Below are positions 1-14,300 of a stretch of 64,000 bases of DNA, piece by piece. The notes beneath the pieces are model-generated. The model searched no databases, was not told the DNA's origin, and saw nothing but the letters and a program-made list of their open reading frames with translations. The translations under genes and the position numbers were made by a program. This DNA comes from Gavia stellata. Lineage: Eukaryota > Chordata > Aves > Gaviiformes > Gaviidae. Location: the NCBI RefSeq assembly GCF_030936135.1, contig NC_082603.1, positions 20,240,880 to 20,304,879 of the forward strand. Direction: 5' to 3'. How positions within the stretch are numbered: position 1 is the first letter of the stretch; each line of letters begins with the position of its first letter.

Positions 1-448
1 TGCCTTTGCTGCAAAGCTTGCAGAGGTGCCTCCCTGGCTAATCCTTTACAGCAACAAGTGATGTTGCATAGACCTTCAGCACTGGTAATCTTGGGGCAGA
101 GGTAAAGTCTGGGATGGTGAGCAAGGCGTAGGATTTCTAAGTCATGGGGGGAGAGAATGCTGCCTAATGGAGCAGCAGTTGCAAGTCAAGGGTGAAAGGA
201 ATTCATTAAGCAGACCTGGGAAAGGCTGGTGTTTATCTGTCTACACGTGGGAGGAGAAGTGAGGGATGCATCAACCAACAGCATCAGAGCAAGTCTACCC
301 AGTACATAGCACCATCAAAGGCTGCAGGAACTACCCAGGCAGGCGAATTGCCTCCTGTGAAGAACAACTCCAGATTGTCCTTTAGTGGGGAAGTCCAAGT
401 AGTGCATGGAAGGGGTTGTCCAGAGCCAAAGAACAGCTTCAAAATGGC

Positions 449-476
<28 letters not shown>
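449..476. repeat. Poly(A) homopolymer, 28 bases
   Basis: An uninterrupted run of 28 A begins at 449 and is flanked by ordinary mixed sequence. It could be a simple repeat or the tail of an old retroposed copy. The upstream sequence is not recognised and I could not define target-site duplications. Confidence 0.9.
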
Positions 477-480
<4 letters not shown>

Positions 481-1959
481 AAGCCAGGAGGTGTTTACTG
501 GAGGCAAGGTCCAGCATTCACCTTTGCTCTGCACACAGAGCCTCACAGAGCTGCTCTTTAAGGGTCACCCCACTGCATCTATCTGCACAGGAGGGGAGAG
601 CACCTGTACACAGGCTATCAAAGTGTATTTGACATTGCACAAAACTCATAAGAAAGCTTATTTAAGGTGCTCTGTGATGCACACAAGCCTTGAACTAGCT
701 ATGCATCTCTCTTGAGGGTTCCTCCTATTGTATGAGATTACAGCCACAGCTTCCAAGCACTGCTGCTGTTGCAGACCTCTTCAGCTTTCCCTGGGGAAAG
801 TTGAGTGCAGTTGCCTTTCAGTTTACAGGGAAAATAAGGTTAAAAAACCCCACAGAAAGAATTTTGAGAAATTCTTGGCCTCTACAATGTTTATACTGAG
901 TAGCATCTGTCCAGCCTGTTAGCACCCCATCCGCACTGTCAGCTTTCAGCACTCTTCTTAGCCACCAAATATTGTATTGCTTGTGAAATTCCTGCTCCTG
1001 AAGGCTATGGGTGCCTGCTAATCCTGAGTCCTGACTTGCACAGATATCTTTACATTTTGCTGTATATACAGAGGTCTTATCTTTGAGCCTTTGTTCTCAG
1101 TAATTTTGCTATATTTTCTAGAGAAAATAGCCCCCAAAATTTGTTCCTTTAATAAAGAAAAGCAAGGACCACCTGAGCTTTGGGGAGAACTGCTCTGGGA
1201 GAACAGTGTTCTCTGGTGGCTTGCGGAGATCTGAGAGGGGCTAAGTTTATTTTTTTCAAGGCTGATGGTAAAGCACATTTCCAGGCCATTTTCTGTCCTC
1301 TTTTGCAAGAATTAAAATATTCAATACTGTGCTATGATTCACAGCTCTGTCATGCAGGTTTGAAAAGCATTCAATACATCTTACTGTTAGGACTCATTGT
1401 ACTACCCAGGGCAGGTCATACCTAGCTAGCAGCTGTTTATGGGATAAAAACATTCACTCAGTTTGGAGTTGGTTCATAACAGCTTAAAATTGGACAAAGT
1501 TCTTGTTCTGCACGACTTCATGTTTCCCTTCTTGCCTGCATTATTCTCTCAAAGATCCCTGTGTAATTTTTCTACATTATTTTCAGTGTCATTCTCTGTA
1601 CCTTTTTCTTTTATTCATTTCCTTCTCTTTCTTCTTTTCTTTCCCATGACATGTTTTTAATTTCTTCTATAGGCTTTCTTTTTCCTTTTCTGATTTCTTT
1701 CCATCAGGCTCTGCTTTTTCTGTTCCCATCATCATACCTTCATGCAGTCCTTTCCCTCCCCAACACACATCTCTTTGCCTGCCTCAGATTCATGCCTGTG
1801 CTCAGCCACCGCAACAGCTTCGGGCATGTGGTCCAGATGAAGATAATGAAAAGATGAGGAAAGCCTTGCATTTGGAAGAAGAATCAAGTGCAAAAATAGA
1901 AAGGGCTATCACAAGGGCTATCACGACTGTATCAGCAGCACGGGGGTATCTTGTTTTGC

Positions 1960-2105
1960 TTGACAGTGGGAGGCCACATCCAGGACACTGGACAAACTGG
2001 GAGGTGTCCAGAGGACAGCAACACACCTGGCAGTTGTAGAAAATATGACCGCTGAGGAAAGGCTGCAGGAATAGAGCTGGGCACTAGATCTGTGTCATTA
2101 GGGAG
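1960..2105 (+). mobile_element. Degenerate CR1 LINE fragment
   Basis: The stretch with 'aactgggaggtgtccagagg', then a GGCAAC-like block and 'gctgaggaaaggctgcagga', resembles the region of chicken CR1 shortly before its 3' end (GTCCAGAG..GCAAC..GAGGAG.GGCTG..GA.CTGGG). It is heavily diverged and both borders are approximate. CR1 is the dominant LINE of birds. Confidence 0.5.
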
Positions 2106-5100
2106 GGTAAACACCATTACTGAAGAGAGGAGATGAGTGTCTATGTGAGAGCCTCCAGGTATGGTTAGGTATATTAATTTAGAGAGAATAATCTTGGGCT
2201 TCTTCCAGTGCCGTGTTCTGGGGCTTTCCTGTGTTATTGCAGATACCTGGTTGGGGCTGTAGAACTTTCACCCTTCTTGTTTTGCAGGATAAGGTGGGAG
2301 GAAGGCAGGCTGGCAGCCACAGCACAAACCCCCACAACCACTGTTCCCAAACTCCACTTCTGGTTCCACTGCCAGTCCTGAGCAATGTTATCTGCAGGTA
2401 ATAAGGTTATGATTCTTGTCCTTCTTGAAAGGGTTAACAGCCAAACTCTCTTTCCTGAAGCAGGCTGAGGAATCTGTGTGAGTCGGGCTAAAGAGCTGCA
2501 AGTAATGTTACGTTGCTGTTAAGAAGTCATGAGGGATAAACTATCCTGGCTCACACATAAATATTTGCAGTTACAAACAGGAGCAAGAGTCATTAGAGAA
2601 AAATGTGAAAGATTCATGATTTTCTGTTGTCTTTTAAAGTTTGTTTTCCATGAGATGAAATACCTCTTAAATAATTCTACGGCAACCACAGCACAACAAA
2701 CCCCACATCCCCTTCCACTCAGTTACTTCGACCAGCATCGAAATGCAAGTTGGTCACTGAGTCTTGATGGCTGCCAACGTTTTAGCCAAAGCACAAGTCT
2801 GCAGGAGCTGGGTCCTGCTTCTTTCTTTGCCCGAGTTAAAGAAAAAAATAAAATAAAAAATGTTATGGAAATGAATACCAGGCAGATACAGCAGGGGAGA
2901 TACAGAAATAACCTGGTTTATTATTTAAAGATAGCTCTGAGCATCCAATGAGTGCTAGGCCACTCATCAATTAAAAATCACCTCAGGACCATAAAGCAAG
3001 CTGTGCGCTATACACTCCCATTGCAGGCAGAACAATTACAGAAAACAGCTTAAAACAGATACTAAAAATAGCAGACATCCGGTTAATAACCATCAGGCTT
3101 GGGTACACTAGGAAATAAGAGGTTTGGTTTGCCTGTTTATTTGCAGTTTTTTGGCATGAAGAAACGATGTAGTTCATGAGCCTCTCCTCTTCGGGGCGGA
3201 GAGCGCTGCTCGTGCAAGGCTGTGCTGGAAAATCTGCAGAGATTCATGATTGCCAGTAGCAAATCCTGTAGAAAAAGCAAAGACAGAGTCATTAAGGGCC
3301 ATCTCCTCAGAACCGGGACTGGGAGTGGTGAGCCCCAGGGTGCCCTGCTCATAGATGGGGTGGAATGGGATGAAGCTACAAGGAACATCCTGGAAGGAGA
3401 GGGTGCTAGTGCAGGAAACCCCTCCTGCACCCCAGGAGAGCATGGGCACTGTGCCGAGCTGTCTCCTTGCTGCTCTCCACAGCTCCGGGTGAGGTGGGTC
3501 TGGGTTTGCCCACCAAGGGGAACGCAAGCGCTCGTGGAGATTAAAATGGGCAGAGGGTGAACAGGACCTATGGATTGCCGCCACCTCCGAGGCAGAGCTG
3601 TTGCTGGCAATATATTCCCAAGCACTTTGTTCAGTTTAACTTTAAATTACTCTCTTACTGTGGCTTTCCCTGCTTCCCCCAGGAGGCTTGGTTCATTAGG
3701 TCCATTAGTGCAATTAGGGATTCGACACAGCAGGCCACTTGAAAAACATCAGTCCAAAGGGCATTTCACTGACAGCTGATGTGGCTTCTCACTTACTGCA
3801 CGGGAAAAACCGCGTGCGCAAAATATGAATGCCTGAGTTTGGCGTTTCCTGGAGAAATGTGCTTCTGCCATGAAAAAACATGGGTGTTCATGTGTGTTCT
3901 GCAGTCTGATGGCAAAGCAGAGCTTGTGCGACTCTGTGCTACAGCCGGGCTGTGCGGCAGAGCATCCTGGAGCCTAAATGCTCTCGTGTGTCCCTGCCAC
4001 CTCGGGCTCAGCCCTCATACCCTGGAGAGACCATCCGAGCCAGAGAAGCAAGCATGATCCTTTACCTGGAGACAGAACATGAATAACTGGACGAACAGAG
4101 GCACTGCTGATCACACAAAGGCAGTCAGCATAGCTCTGCATCCCCAAAATGTGCTTATGGGTCAGTGGCATCACACACAGCTGTCTGCTGCAGGTGGTGG
4201 ATGTCTACCATGAGCTGAATCCTACCATGGCTGCTCTTGGAGAGCAGGGTGCCTGGGAGCAACTTCCTTAGGAGGCAAGTTTGAGCCTCCCTTAAACATA
4301 ATTTTTGTTCTCTCTCACCTGGAGGGGAGCTGGTCAGGGTGTGGGACAGCTCTGGCATTGTTTGGACCAAGCTGCAAGCCAGGATTGAGCTATTTCATGC
4401 TGTGTGGATTTGGAAGAGGCACATTCTCCACCTTGTTCTGCTAATAACCTTCTGCTGAATCAGAGGACAGTCAGTGCAATGAGAGGAAAATCGCTTTTCA
4501 GGGAAAGATTGATGGCATATGCTAGAGCTGTTGTGGGAATGTTGCCTGGCTTCAGACAACTAGTTTTTGTTTGATAATGTGGGAGATGATCATGATCCAC
4601 TTTTAGATTTCAGTATGGAATAATGTAAGACACCATCTCTTGATGTCAGTGGGAAATGAGCCTATTTATGCTAGACAGAATTTGGGCATGGCAAACTAGA
4701 ACACCCATATGCTGCACAGTATTATGCTACCCTCCCCATGTACTTTTCTAGTTAGTTCCTTATAATTCAATATGCTCAAAGTAGGGGCAGGCTGTGCTGT
4801 GTTTCTGGCACTTGTGCAAGCAGAAAATCCTGTTAGGAGTATAAAGCTGCCTAACCCATCGATTGCTTCTTGCATGCTCGGTGCCACCAATCACTGCCAT
4901 GCCACCGCAGCTGGGGAAGGTGCAAGTGTGCCAGAAGTGTTTTGGCAAAGAGCAGTGCCGTCAGGGCTCATGGCTGCAGTTTGGAAGGCAGGTTTACTGC
5001 AGCGGTGAAACCGCAGTCCCCGGGAGACCGCCTTGCCTATGCCACGGACGAACGTCTTTGTGGGAGATGTGGCTGAAGGGGATGTACAGCTCCCTCCCAG

Positions 5101-7977
5101 CCACCACGTTTTGCAGCCTGGTGTGTTAACCTAGACCTTGAAGGGTTTCCACTTGGGTTAATATGCAGGACCGTGAGCTACAGCGGCTGTTTGGCTGTCG
5201 GGGAAGGGAACAGGACGTACCCCTGCAGCAGCCATGGCTCCAAGGGCCACAGCTACGTCCAGCTGCTGTTCAGCCCGTAACCAGCGTGTGCAGAGTGGGT
5301 ACCTTCAGGGGGCTGTACTGGCTCTTGGATTAGCCAGACACCTACGAATCTTCCAGAGGGTTGAGTATTTTCCTCATACAAACTTTATCAAATGGAACAA
5401 ATTCTTCCTTAGACCACATGACCCATCACATGCTCCGTCTAGTCAAACTACTGTCAGTCTCCACATCCCAGTGTATAAACCTGGCCAAACAACTGCACCT
5501 TGCACTGGGTATGCAGTGTTACATGGGCTGTCTGCCCCTGCCAAACGCTGGGAGCAAGTCCGAGCTGAGGAGGAAGGGAGAAAGCACTTCATTTAAAAAA
5601 AAAAACCCAAAAACCAAGTGAAGTTGTTGACTGCAAAAGCCTGTGCTATAATGAAAACGCAGGTATTGGATTTCCTAGTCAATGAGCACTCCTCAAAAAG
5701 ACTTCTTTTATGAATTCTTTAAAAAGAGAAATTGTGCCACAAAAAAAGCCCCACAGCCCATTAACAGGATATTTATTTCTCTGTTTCATTTAGCTAAAAG
5801 CGCTGCAGTGGAAACTAGTTCCTAAAAATGTGTGAATTGCCACTGTTGGATTGCCATCAGCCATGCTCGGTACAGGAACCGAACGTCACAGCCTTCTGAC
5901 AACTTCGCGGACGGCTGCATCTCCCGTTGCCATGGAAATGGACCTGAGCTCACGGAAAGCTGGGTAATGGGCTCTAAAATCATCGCTTCTTATATTGAAA
6001 AAATGCTCAGGTGACATTAGGTAGTAGTAGTAAAAATAATAATAACGTCTCAGCTTGTGGAATATAGTCTTTTTTTGTTTCATTTTACAGCTGTGTTATG
6101 TTCATGCTTGTATTTGAATTATCTGGTCAAATACAACCCTCCCGTTGTATTGCACTTACTGACCACAGGGTTGCAGGGGTTAGATACAGCCCAGACCCAG
6201 CAACAGGGAGCACATCACTAAGAAAATGGATTTCAGAAAGAGGATTGTTTGCTTTAACTAACCAGGCATATGGACCCAACTGAGCAGTTCTTTTATCATG
6301 GCTGTCCTGTTGCACAACCACTTTCTATTAGTCCAGAAGCGTATGCTTGATCCCTTGCCATTACAACATATGATAACGTTCAATATATTTATGTCCCACA
6401 TTAACGTCCTTTCATTTTGCTGTGTTCAGCAATCTCCGGCTTTGCCCTAGTTTCACAGGGTTCTTGGTTGCACTGAAAATGTTTGCCTCTAGTATTGCAG
6501 TAAGATCTTACTAATCAAACAATACTGGCAAGGAAAATTATGCTATGCAGATAAACTTGACCATGAGAATTTAAACTGGAAAAAAATTAAAGCTCTTTCT
6601 TAGGGAAAAACTGTGGCTGTAGTCACAAGGTGAAATGCAGGGCTGCAAACAAAGAAAATAAGAGTTAAACGCCATCTTCTCAGCCTATCGTTTTGTGGAA
6701 AAACCTTCTACGCTTACCAAAAGTCCTGCAAAAACAAAGTGCTTATATGCCAATCTTAACTTTGGGATATTTTAATAGATTGCTCTTAAATTCTTTACCT
6801 TTATCGAATTAGCAGAAGAGTAATTTTTTTTACTCGAATATCAGCTCTTGAGAAACAGTATTGTGCACCAGGAACTACTGTGGATTTTTATTACTGCAGC
6901 ATATTAGGTTTTGATCTTGAAATGCTTTTAAGTCTGAGCAGTGAGCATATCAATACATTATAGCAAAATGAGACATATGCTTTTAATTCCTGGAAAAATC
7001 TAGCCCTCTTAGAGGATCTGCAAACATCTTACACTGAAATAAGGCTGAAATTAACAGTGTTTAGGTACTCTCTACCTTAACTTGTATACTCCTGGCATGC
7101 TTATTTTTATTTACTGATCAGCTGTTTTGTGGGTAGATAAATGGATTTTGAGGCTATTTGCTTTCAACGTGTCCTTTGTCAATTCTTTGTCAAGTTAAAG
7201 AGAAAATTCTGTAACCATTTTAATCCATTTCCCAAAATCTGACTTGCCTCCTTATGGTGCCTGACAGCATTACTCAGAATTATTTCAAAGCCTATGCAGA
7301 GGGTTCCTGTTATATTTGTTTAAAAAGATGCCTGAACTTTGTCCATTATAGTTAGAAGGAGCTCTGTGGCAGAGACTGGGTTTGCACATTCAGAGGGGAT
7401 GCTGGTGATGAAGAGCTTCTGTAGTAAAAGTCATTAGGCATGCAGCCAAATTCAGATCTTATAGTCTTCCTCCCGGCCATGCTTGTGAGACTCAGGGTTA
7501 TTCTAATTACATTGCTTCTTTCAAGTAGATTTTATAGGAAGAGTATTGCACTGTTTTCCTTCAGTGACTACTTTTTTCCATCTTGGAGGCCAAGTAAAGG
7601 ATCTCTGATGGTTAATTAATTTCTGCAGAATCTTCTCACACCCGCTTTTGTATGGGTCCTGTATTTGACAGTCAGGATTGCGATTTAGAGAGCTGAGCTG
7701 GTGCACATTGCCACTTGCAGAACAGGGTTAAAGTTCTCCAAGCCACTGTCAAATCATCACAGTCACTTTAGCTACTATTTACAGGCACTGCCAAACTGGC
7801 ACGCATTCTTTTGATGCTCAGGAGACACTGAGGACTGGAGTGGACAGGGTAAGGGTGATCTCCAGAAGAGACAGTCAGTACAGAGCTCGAGGAAGACTCT
7901 TTCACAACACTTGTCTCTCTTTCAGAACTATCTGAAACCTGCATCCCCTTTTCCTCACGTTAGCTCCCAGTTTCGGT

Positions 7978-8040
7978 GCGCATGAAGTCAATGGCAGATC
8001 TCCCACTGACTTCAAAGCAGCAAAGTTTTGGCATTTAGAG
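7978..8040. repeat. Candidate ancient amniote interspersed repeat (copy 1)
   Basis: The sequence contains 'atgaagtcaatggcagatct' followed by 'cccactgacttcaaagcagc'. This is the alternating 'TGAAGTCAATGG / CCATTGACTTCA' pattern that recurs in old interspersed elements of reptiles and birds. A second, similar copy lies 300 bp downstream. The family was not identified. Confidence 0.3.
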
Positions 8041-8280
8041 GAAAATCACTACGAAGAATAATGATGTGATATAAACACTTCTGTTATAAATGCGGAATGT
8101 AAATAACACTCTTTTATAGCATTTATTTAAATCCCCAGGCACTAGTGGAAAATAAGTCTCCAAATAACCTAAGTAGTTTGGCACATTAAACTCTCAGCCT
8201 TTACAAATATTGGTAGTGTTTCAAAGAATGCATTTTTAAGTGAGCAGTAAAAACCAATTAGGCATGTAATTGTTGTTTTA

Positions 8281-8355
8281 GAGATTTAATCCAATTCCCA
8301 CTGCAGTCTGTGGGAGTCTTTACATTTACTTCAATGGGGACTGAGCTGGGATCTT
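8281..8355. repeat. Candidate ancient amniote interspersed repeat (copy 2)
   Basis: This stretch contains 'ccactgcagtctgtgggagt' followed by 'ttacttcaatggggactgag', the same motif family as the copy near 7978. It may be part of the same decayed element. The family was not identified. Confidence 0.3.
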
Positions 8356-11300
8356 ACACATTTGAAGAGAGGGAGGGAAAAAGGAGGTGGGGCAAACCTG
8401 TACAAAATCAGAATTGGGAATTTCAGGAGTCTGCATAAAATGCACACAACATTTGAGATAACAGACGTATTTTGTTAGGCAGAAAGCATCTGCTAACCAC
8501 AACAGAACAAGATCCCCCCTCCCCTCCATATGATGCCCCCTCTGTCACTCAACAGACATATAATTAAATTAAAGGATAGTAAACTTTTCTGAACTTCCCG
8601 AAGAAGTTCACTCAGTTTCTCTCTGTCAGATGTCACAACACATAATTTTAGTTCATTGTATTTCTGTATTTGACAAGTAGCACAAATGTTGTCATTAAGG
8701 CAATGTATAAACCTGTAACAGGCTAAACCCTATAGAACTTACATTTAACTTCTATTCAGGCCAGACATGAATGCTATCAAAATAGGCAGATAGAAAGCTT
8801 TGATATCTATTTTATGATGTTACTTTGATTGACAGTAAAAACGGTATTTAGTTTTTAAGGTGGAAATTGGAAAGATAAACTATTCGGAGCATTCACAATT
8901 ACTTGTGAGAATCATGGATGATGTATCAATATCTACACTACAGAGATCTGAATCCAGGACTATAAGTATTTAGTTTCCCCTTGGTTGATGTGCAAATATA
9001 TAATGACTGTGAAGATGTACAACTCAAAACCAAGTGCCCTGGATGAACCTTTAAACTTCTAAGTTGTAAGGAGTATATCTGAGGGGAAAAAAAATTATGC
9101 TTGTTACAAGATTTTAGCGTAATTTTATTGCATTTTTTTCCTGAGGCATCTCATTTACAGCATTTTGTCTCCTGCAGAAATGAGACTGCAGAAGACACTT
9201 TTGTCTTTACCAAGTCAGGGTTAGGTTCATTGCTTTAGCTGAAATCTAAATGGAATAGCAGAAGATGGATGTAAATGAGCTACTTGGAGGTCTGGCAGAG
9301 TAAACACCCCCTTTCTTTTACAGTGCAGGAGGAGATGCGATGGGCATTAAGATGATCAGCCTGGTGTGAATGGAAGCTCTCCATCCAGAACTTAAAGGTG
9401 AGACTCTAAAACCAAGTATGACAGATCATATTCTCCTCTTAAAACTTTCTTTCAGTCTAGGAAGAAATGCTATAAAGCTACACATGCAATGATATTTTCA
9501 TAATATAAATGATGGCTAGTAAGGAGACATGATGCAACTCACTTCAGTGACACGGCAAAAATAAGTTTCCAAGGATCTACAGCAACCAAAGTATTACTTC
9601 TGGTGATTTATAAAGCCACACACAGATCTTCCTCTAGACAATTAGAGGAACCAAACAGAACATAGCTGCAGTGATGTATTACAGTTTGTTTGACCTTGTT
9701 CGTCACAAGAACAGGGCCTTTGGATCAAATGTGTTTGCACCAAGGCCGACTCTGCCCTCCCTACAATTCCCTGCCAACTGCAATAGGGCCTCAGAGAATT
9801 AACATTTTAATTATCGGACTTTAGAAAATGTATTTTACTCTTTCCACTGAGGTGCAAATACACCCCATTTTCAAGGAGAAGTATTATTTCCCACCACCCA
9901 AAAAAAAGCAATCAAGGACAGAATATGAGGTGCTCATGCAGACCACAGTATCCCAGTCAAACCCTGGGGAAGGAGTGCTTTGAATTTTGCTGACTGACCA
10001 CTGGATGCCACTATTGTTCCACTGAAATAAAATGTAGTGTTGTCATTTTCTGACTGGCTTACTACCCCTGAGGAGGGGAGTTTAAATAGCACCGTTATAC
10101 GCAATTTTCTGGAGAAAATAAGCGGTTAGATTTGAAAATATTAATGGCTTTTACTGTGTTTAGACATTTGACTTTCCTCCTTGCTCAGAGCCCCTTCTCA
10201 GCAGCAATCGGAGCACCAGTCTCTCCCTTCAAAGGCCCTGGCGGGCTACCCCCATCTTTTGACTCAAGAGAAGCAATTTCAAATCCACGTTCTGGTCATG
10301 CAGACTATTTAGGCATTATTCAGGAAAAGAGAATGAATGACCTAACATTGGTCCCAAAAACTCAGAGACCCAAACTGGGGAGCTGGTCCGGCAGACGGCC
10401 AGTGAGTGGCTCATCCTCCCTCTGCCCCACAGTACCGCGGTCCCCAGCCGGCACAGGCTGCAGCCGAGCTCACAGCATCTTTCAGCAATAAGCTCGGAGT
10501 TGAATGTCAGAGACACCTTAAGACTGAAAGAAAACAACGTTGAAAAAATGCAAAATTTTCTCAAAATGAGTGGGTTTGTGTTATCACGCTTTTAAAAGCT
10601 TTTTACTGTTTTTAACATTTAAAAATGCATATATGTATTTGAAACCAGACCGCTTCTGCGTCTGTCTGCAGAATCATGGGACGTGGATCGCCGTATTTCT
10701 CACCATCCGCAGGTCTGCCTGTGCAGCTCCTCCAGATCGACGATCTCTCAAAGCCCACAAGAAAACCCTGCGGCCCTGAGGACACGGTGCAGTGCTGAGG
10801 TGTTCCCAGGATTGCTCCGTGGCTCTGCAGCCTTCCCCCCCGAAAGGGACGGGCTTTCCTTGCACCTCTGTGATAAGCCACAGGGTGTAGCGCTGCCCCA
10901 AAGCCTCCACACAGTTGCATCCTGTGACACTGGATCTGTGTATCATTTCATGCTGGTGCTTTCCATGATTAAATTCCCACTTGGAGCTGCAGCTGAGCCC
11001 TGCTCTAGTAATAGAAAGCGTGAGCAACGATGCTGTTGCTGAGCTCCTCTGCTCCCAGCTTTTCTTCAGGCATTCTCCCGTTCAAGCTCTCTGCACACCA
11101 ACACCATTCATCCCTCACTGTCTGTGCCGTGCAGCCATACTGTGTTTTTTTCCTTTCCAGGGGACAAGTCTGTCAGGAAGGAATAGATATTCCCCTCTTA
11201 GCTGCTCTAGTTGATATTCCAGAGGCAGTCACCTCCAGCAAGAGGTGAAGACAACAACTGCAGGTAGTAATGTCTTAAACCCTCTGCTCTAAAACTTTGC

Positions 11301-14300
11301 ACTAAATCAGATAATTATGTTACATACTGGCACCTAACTGTGTCACTAAAAAGAAGTTTTTCCCTTTCCTATAGGAAAAAAAGGGAAATACAGGCACTTT
11401 TTTCCTTATGAAACGCACACACATTCCTTCTTCTATTGGCAATTTCACACACGCACAGAATACTGGATGTTTGAAATTAAAATCAAGATTGCTTTATTCT
11501 AGCGGAGGGATCCCTAAGCTCATTTTGTAACTGCTTTTCAAAATCCAGCAAGTGTGCTTCAGTCACCAGGGAAAGGTGACTGTCATCTATGTGGATATGG
11601 AGACAAAAATGACAGTATAATTTATGATCGAACCTAAAACAAATCTTCTCCATGGCTTGTATTTTTTTCTTTTGCAATTTTGAGCAGTTGAGGTGATTTC
11701 AATACGACAACAAACGTTTTCCACCATGCTTCCTGATACTATTTAGTCAAAAAAAGTCCTTTTTTCCTTTTTTTTTTCCTGTGGGTTCCTTTTACGCTCT
11801 ACCCCAGCTGTTTCAAAAGATTTCTTTGGCTTCCTTTCAAAAGGGCATTCTTTAATTTCTTGTAAATCCAAGTGTACAATGTAGCATACCGGTTTTCATT
11901 TAAAAGGGACCTAATATAACAATAATCATCATCTAAGAGTCCTAGTAGCACATGTCACAGCCTAGACAGTGACTGAAGAGATGCATAACGCAGTTGTTAC
12001 CATGCCTACAGCATACAACATTAGACGTTGTTTCTACAGACATTCGAAGAAATAACCTAAGCTTACAGAGTGGGACATTCAGGTGTTTGCTGGAATGCAA
12101 CCCCTGATAACAATTTTACAAAAATTATTTCTCTTAAGGACATTTTTTAAGATCCATTTGTTGGCCTCAATCTGTTTGTAAAGCAGATCACTTTATTTCT
12201 TCAAATAACAGAAAACCTTTCTTAAACTATTACCCTAGAGACCAGTAAGAACAAGTTACTCATCGTTGTCTTTCCAGTTCTGGACAGAGAGCTATTATGC
12301 TCGCTGTATTTGTCATGTTTAAACTGTGTGTGCGAGTGAATGAGAAGTTTCTTTGTGCAGGTTTCAGATTAAGAACTAAGGAGAAAACAACTCATATTAC
12401 CAAGATTTTCTCATTATCTTTAAACATTTAGATTTTAAAGTATTTTCTTCCTTTTCGGTTTTGTCTTTGCTTTTCAGTTGCAGTGTGCAGGAGGCAGGCC
12501 AGCTATCTGCAGAGACAGCATGTCTTGGCAGAGCTGAGAGATACTGCTCACTTCCATATTGTTGCCCTTAAAATTTATTTTAAACAGTAAGTATTTGATT
12601 TTATTTTTAAGATATTAACTTGAATATTGCATTTTTGCAAAATAGTTTCCTTTCAACTGGTAATCTGTCTTGACATGTACTTTTGTTTTCTAACAGGTAA
12701 TGGTACTTGGGCACATGAAGGTTAAGTTAAGTTGTATGCAGGCACTCATGCATCAGCACTTGCCAGACGGAGGGATCATATAGAATCACATACACAATTG
12801 TTTCCTTATGCTTTGGCTGAGCTCATCCTAAAACAAAAAAAAAAAAGATTTTGATTTAAGTGTCTTTAAGCAGTAAATTCACACCAGCTCAGACTATACT
12901 CCAGTGGCGTGACATGAAGCACCTCTCTTGGGAGAGGCTTTGTTGCAGCTGAGGATACTCAAAAACCGGAGTATCAGCTGTGTTTACCACGGATAACTGT
13001 AGTTTAATTGCTCTGCAAGCTAGTCACAGATCAGCTGAAGAGAGACAGGATTGAAATCATTACGTTATGTTGCTTTTCTGACACTTAGTGTTACTTTGTG
13101 GGCCTCAGACTGAAAGGACTGTACTGTGGTAAGATATGATTGTAGAAATTTTATTTTCCTAAATATTTCACTGTATGGTTGATAGTGGCACTGGGTGTAA
13201 GCTCTAATTCTTCTCTTCTGTCATGTGTATAATTCTTTTTACAGTCAATAAATGATGCTACAGTAAATTTTCTCATGGAAGGAGAAGGTTTGTATTTGCA
13301 TGCAGCATCACTCTTGGTAGCTCCGAGGTTCATCCTGCTCCATAGGAGTGCAAAATGAATGGTAAACTCGTGTGAGAGTGTCAGGGGCATATTTCTATTG
13401 AAATTTAACGTCCTAATGATCTGAAATTGGAGCTAAGAAAATAAATTACAGCCCTTGGCTGTGGAATGGACTTCCCTGAAAACACACTTAATACTTTGGT
13501 GCCTCAGTTCCCACATGTTTAAAATTGTAACACCACTCCTGCTCCTTTTTATCTGATAACCCTTCAGAGTTTGGGGTTCTGTGTGTTATTTTGGGGTGCT
13601 GAACAACAACACAGACATGTGTATTTGCTGACAATAAAAAAGTCTTGGTTTCATGACTGGGGAGAGGTCAGATAAACCAGAGACTGTTTCTGTGGACACC
13701 GCACTAACACTTTTCATTCACTGCTTTCCCCTGAAATGCTATTTTTCCGCTTTTCACAAGCCATGGGAGCTTCTCTTCATTTCCCTGATGCTACTTTTTG
13801 CTCTTCCTCCTTTACAAACACATTGCAACAATTTCAAACACTTTTGAGTGCCTTTTTGCCCTACTATCTCAGTAGCTGTCCGAATGGAGAGCAGTTAAAT
13901 GCACAAGATTCAGTGACGTTTAGCCCTGCCTATAGTGATATTTCACAAGTGTGAGATGTTGAACAAATTTTTGTGAAGCTTTTTCAGATGGAGATTGAAG
14001 CAGACATGCAAAATATTGCACGTATTCTCTGAAGATGGTGTACGTGTAGCACAGGACAGGGTGGGAAGAACAACAATTGTTTCATGGCATGAGTTGCTAT
14101 AGCTACTAAGATCAAAATTTTTCATGAAGTATCTGCATCACTGAAACCCTCCAAGACAGTTGAATTAAATGGCATTGTTTGCACTGCTCCTTCCCTTATG
14201 GAAGTAGTCCCTTCAACTAGAAATAGTCCGAAAGATTTCAGAAGTGAAACTGCGTTGCTGCAGGCGTTGTAGCTATCTGGTGTTTTATCCTCCTCCAAAG

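Noticed and set aside
1900-1926. Short tandem repeat of GGGCTATCAC
   Set aside because: Only two units of about 13 bases; too short to interpret.
2529-2951. A 140-codon + strand frame
   Set aside because: No domain, AT-rich tail, and no upstream promoter-like sequence; treated as chance.
3137-3625. A 162-codon minus-strand frame overlapped by a 136-codon minus and a 112-codon plus frame
   Set aside because: Three overlapping frames in a moderately GC-rich segment with no recognisable protein, no splice context and no repeats; likely chance.
10132-10491. A 119-codon frame with a hydrophobic start that resembles a signal peptide
   Set aside because: No similarity recalled to any secreted protein, low-complexity Ser/Pro ending, and length within chance expectation for a 64-kb window. 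Transcript evidence would be needed.
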